The notes under the pieces: model-generated
Database searches by the model: none
Told to the model about the DNA's origin: nothing
What the model saw: the letters and a program-made list of their open reading frames with translations, nothing else
Made by a program: the position numbers and the translations under genes
DNA from: Sitta carolinensis
Taxonomy: Eukaryota > Chordata > Aves > Passeriformes > Sittidae
Reading direction: 5' to 3'
Assembly (NCBI GenBank): GCA_032173965.1
Contig: CM063288.1
Location: 21,735,501-21,799,500 of the forward strand
Length of the DNA: 64,000 nucleotides
In this document: piece by piece, positions 62,401-64,000 of the stretch
Numbering within the stretch: the first letter of the stretch is position 1
Layout of the letters: the number at the start of each line of letters is the position of its first letter

Positions 62401-64000
62401 AGAGTTTAAAAAAAAATGGAGTGAGACAGAGAAAAGGAAAGAATTGGAGCAAAAACATATCAAAGAAAGTAATATTCTTATATATTCTAAAACAGTATAT
62501 GCTTTACTCTACATGAGACTATACTGCATGGGCTATTTATATTCAACCTGTCCTTTGAAAATGGACAGAATTCCAGCAAAATAGATAAGGAGGAAATGCA
62601 AACAATCCTGACAATGATAAGTCATGGACAATAGAAGGAGCTATTATCCAGGAGAGAATTGTATGTAAAACATTCTTGAAAAGATGATGAGCAGCCATTT
62701 GCCTGCTTTATATGTTGCTGGAAAAATAACGTTCTGCTTAGTAGGCAACAAAGATTGTCTTAGATAGCAATGCTAAATATGTATATTGTTATCTTGTAAA
62801 ACTATAAGGAGGTATGAAAGCAAAGATCTCCTTTTCCAATGCTATCATTAGTGTGCTTTGGAAAAAGCAGTTTCTGCAACATACAAGTATATTAAGAAAG
62901 GGGTGAAAGAAGATAGAGACAAAAATCTCATTTTAGTCAAGATGAGGTCTTAATTACAACTCATGTAAAAAATAATAACAAATCTCTGCTTTTTAGGGCT
63001 GTCTCTCTCCTCATGGTTCAGCATAGGTCCTTACTGGAAAAGTACATGTAACCCTTTCCCCCTGAGTTTCAAACAGTTCAGAAACTGCCCAAGATGGTGA
63101 GGAATGGTGAGGCTGTTCCCACAAAGTCAGAGATGACATTCCCATTGGCTTTGGTGAGGGAAGAATTTGCTTCCAGAGCTGCTTACCAGAGCCAAACCTT
63201 CCAGTTCAGACTTATGTGCCATCTATACTGAACTGGAAGAAGGCACCCCAACGATGAACAGATGATTCTGTCCAGAAACCAAATCAGAATTGGGTGACCC
63301 ATTTGCATCTGCCTAATACTGCCTTAGTGACATCAATGTAAAGAACATAAAAAGAAAGATCACACCTCTGATCATGTGTTTGTTCATCTTGCTTACTATT
63401 TATCTTTGCTACCTCAGAGTAAATAATGTGTTTGTTAGAAGGTGGTGGATTATTGACAAAAACATTTGGATATCCCTTCAGATAAAAATAATAACTTTCT
63501 TTATAACTTGGAAGTTATCAATCCAGTTGAATACTTAGAGAAAGGTGCCACTTCCCTGTTTTTCAGGCCCTTCAAACAGTTTATGTTTTTCGCAGGTATA
63601 TATGTTACACAAAGTCATTCACTAAAATATAACTGTTAAATAAAAAACAACAAGTAGAATGTTTGCTGTTTAAAATGCAAGGGTTATCCACTCATTTTAT
63701 TTGGGTGGATATTTATTTATAATTTATTATATTTATGCGATTATTTATATCTCTTACTATGATGGCATTATTTTTACAATTAGGGTTCTGCTACTATTAT
63801 TTAAATTTCAAAAGTTTTTCTTTTTATGGCTGAAAATTTACTTACCTTTCATTAACAGCAGAAGTGTCTCTTTTTCAATCTGTTACAATATCTGCAAAAA
63901 TTAAGAAATAAGATTTCAACATTTGTAGTGGAGGAACTAACTACAGGCAATCACAGGAAAATATCGTCTACCTGTTTGCATGTTTATGGCACTGCAAATG
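62401..64000. other. Gene-free AT-rich end of window
   Basis: No gene is recognised. The stretch at 63700-63800 is particularly AT-rich (ATTTATTTATAATTTATT-like). The frame at 63701-63904 is a product of this composition. Confidence 0.55.

Noticed and set aside
1..64000. CRISPR array, bacterial operon, phage or prokaryotic defence system
   Set aside because: There are no regularly spaced direct repeats with unique spacers, no close-packed coding genes and no Shine-Dalgarno pattern. The composition and the CpG island fit a vertebrate nuclear genome.

Overview
This looks like a vertebrate nuclear genome window, most likely from a bird. I see no complete protein-coding gene that I can name. Most of the DNA is AT-rich and stop-rich on both strands. 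Open frames outside the one GC-rich island are at most about 170 codons, and none has a recognisable domain order. There is no operon structure, ribosome-binding-site pattern or close gene packing, which excludes a bacterial or phage genome. The bird assignment is an inference. It rests on scarce interspersed repeats, no mammalian SINE or L1 that I could recognise, one isolated CpG island with a GC-rich minisatellite, and one short LTR with an avian-retrovirus-like TATA/AATAAA arrangement.

Layout. Positions 1-36.6 kb are non-coding, intergenic or intronic DNA. They hold homopolymer and A-rich tracts (5975-6020, 20332-20408, 22974-23000), a small 8-bp tandem repeat (4390-4421), a possible trace of a non-LTR reverse transcriptase (4771-4812), and a diverged tandem duplication next to an exon-like open frame on the minus strand (17097-17767). 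Positions 36.65-37.53 kb form the only clear CpG island. It contains a nested GATC-centred minisatellite, a strong G-quadruplex motif and a short CAG run, and it is the best candidate for a promoter and first exon. Positions 37.5-61.1 kb are again non-coding, with a TATA plus CCAAT promoter-like block at about 40.9 kb and a few palindromes and short duplications. At 61.14-61.55 kb lies a probable minus-strand endogenous retroviral LTR with an adjoining polypurine tract and an A-rich 35-bp repeat. The end of the window is AT-rich.

Several blocks (about 10.1, 12.4, 33.5-34.6, 53.3-53.9 and 62.2 kb) have the texture of conserved vertebrate enhancers: low repeat content and dense homeodomain, SOX, POU or RUNX-like words. 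This cannot be shown without an alignment. The simplest reading is one CpG-island promoter inside a gene-poor regulatory landscape, or a very long gene whose other exons lie outside the window. I found no convincing novel multi-gene system. The most unusual structures are the nested minisatellite in the CpG island and the duplicated exon-like segment at 17.1-17.8 kb.
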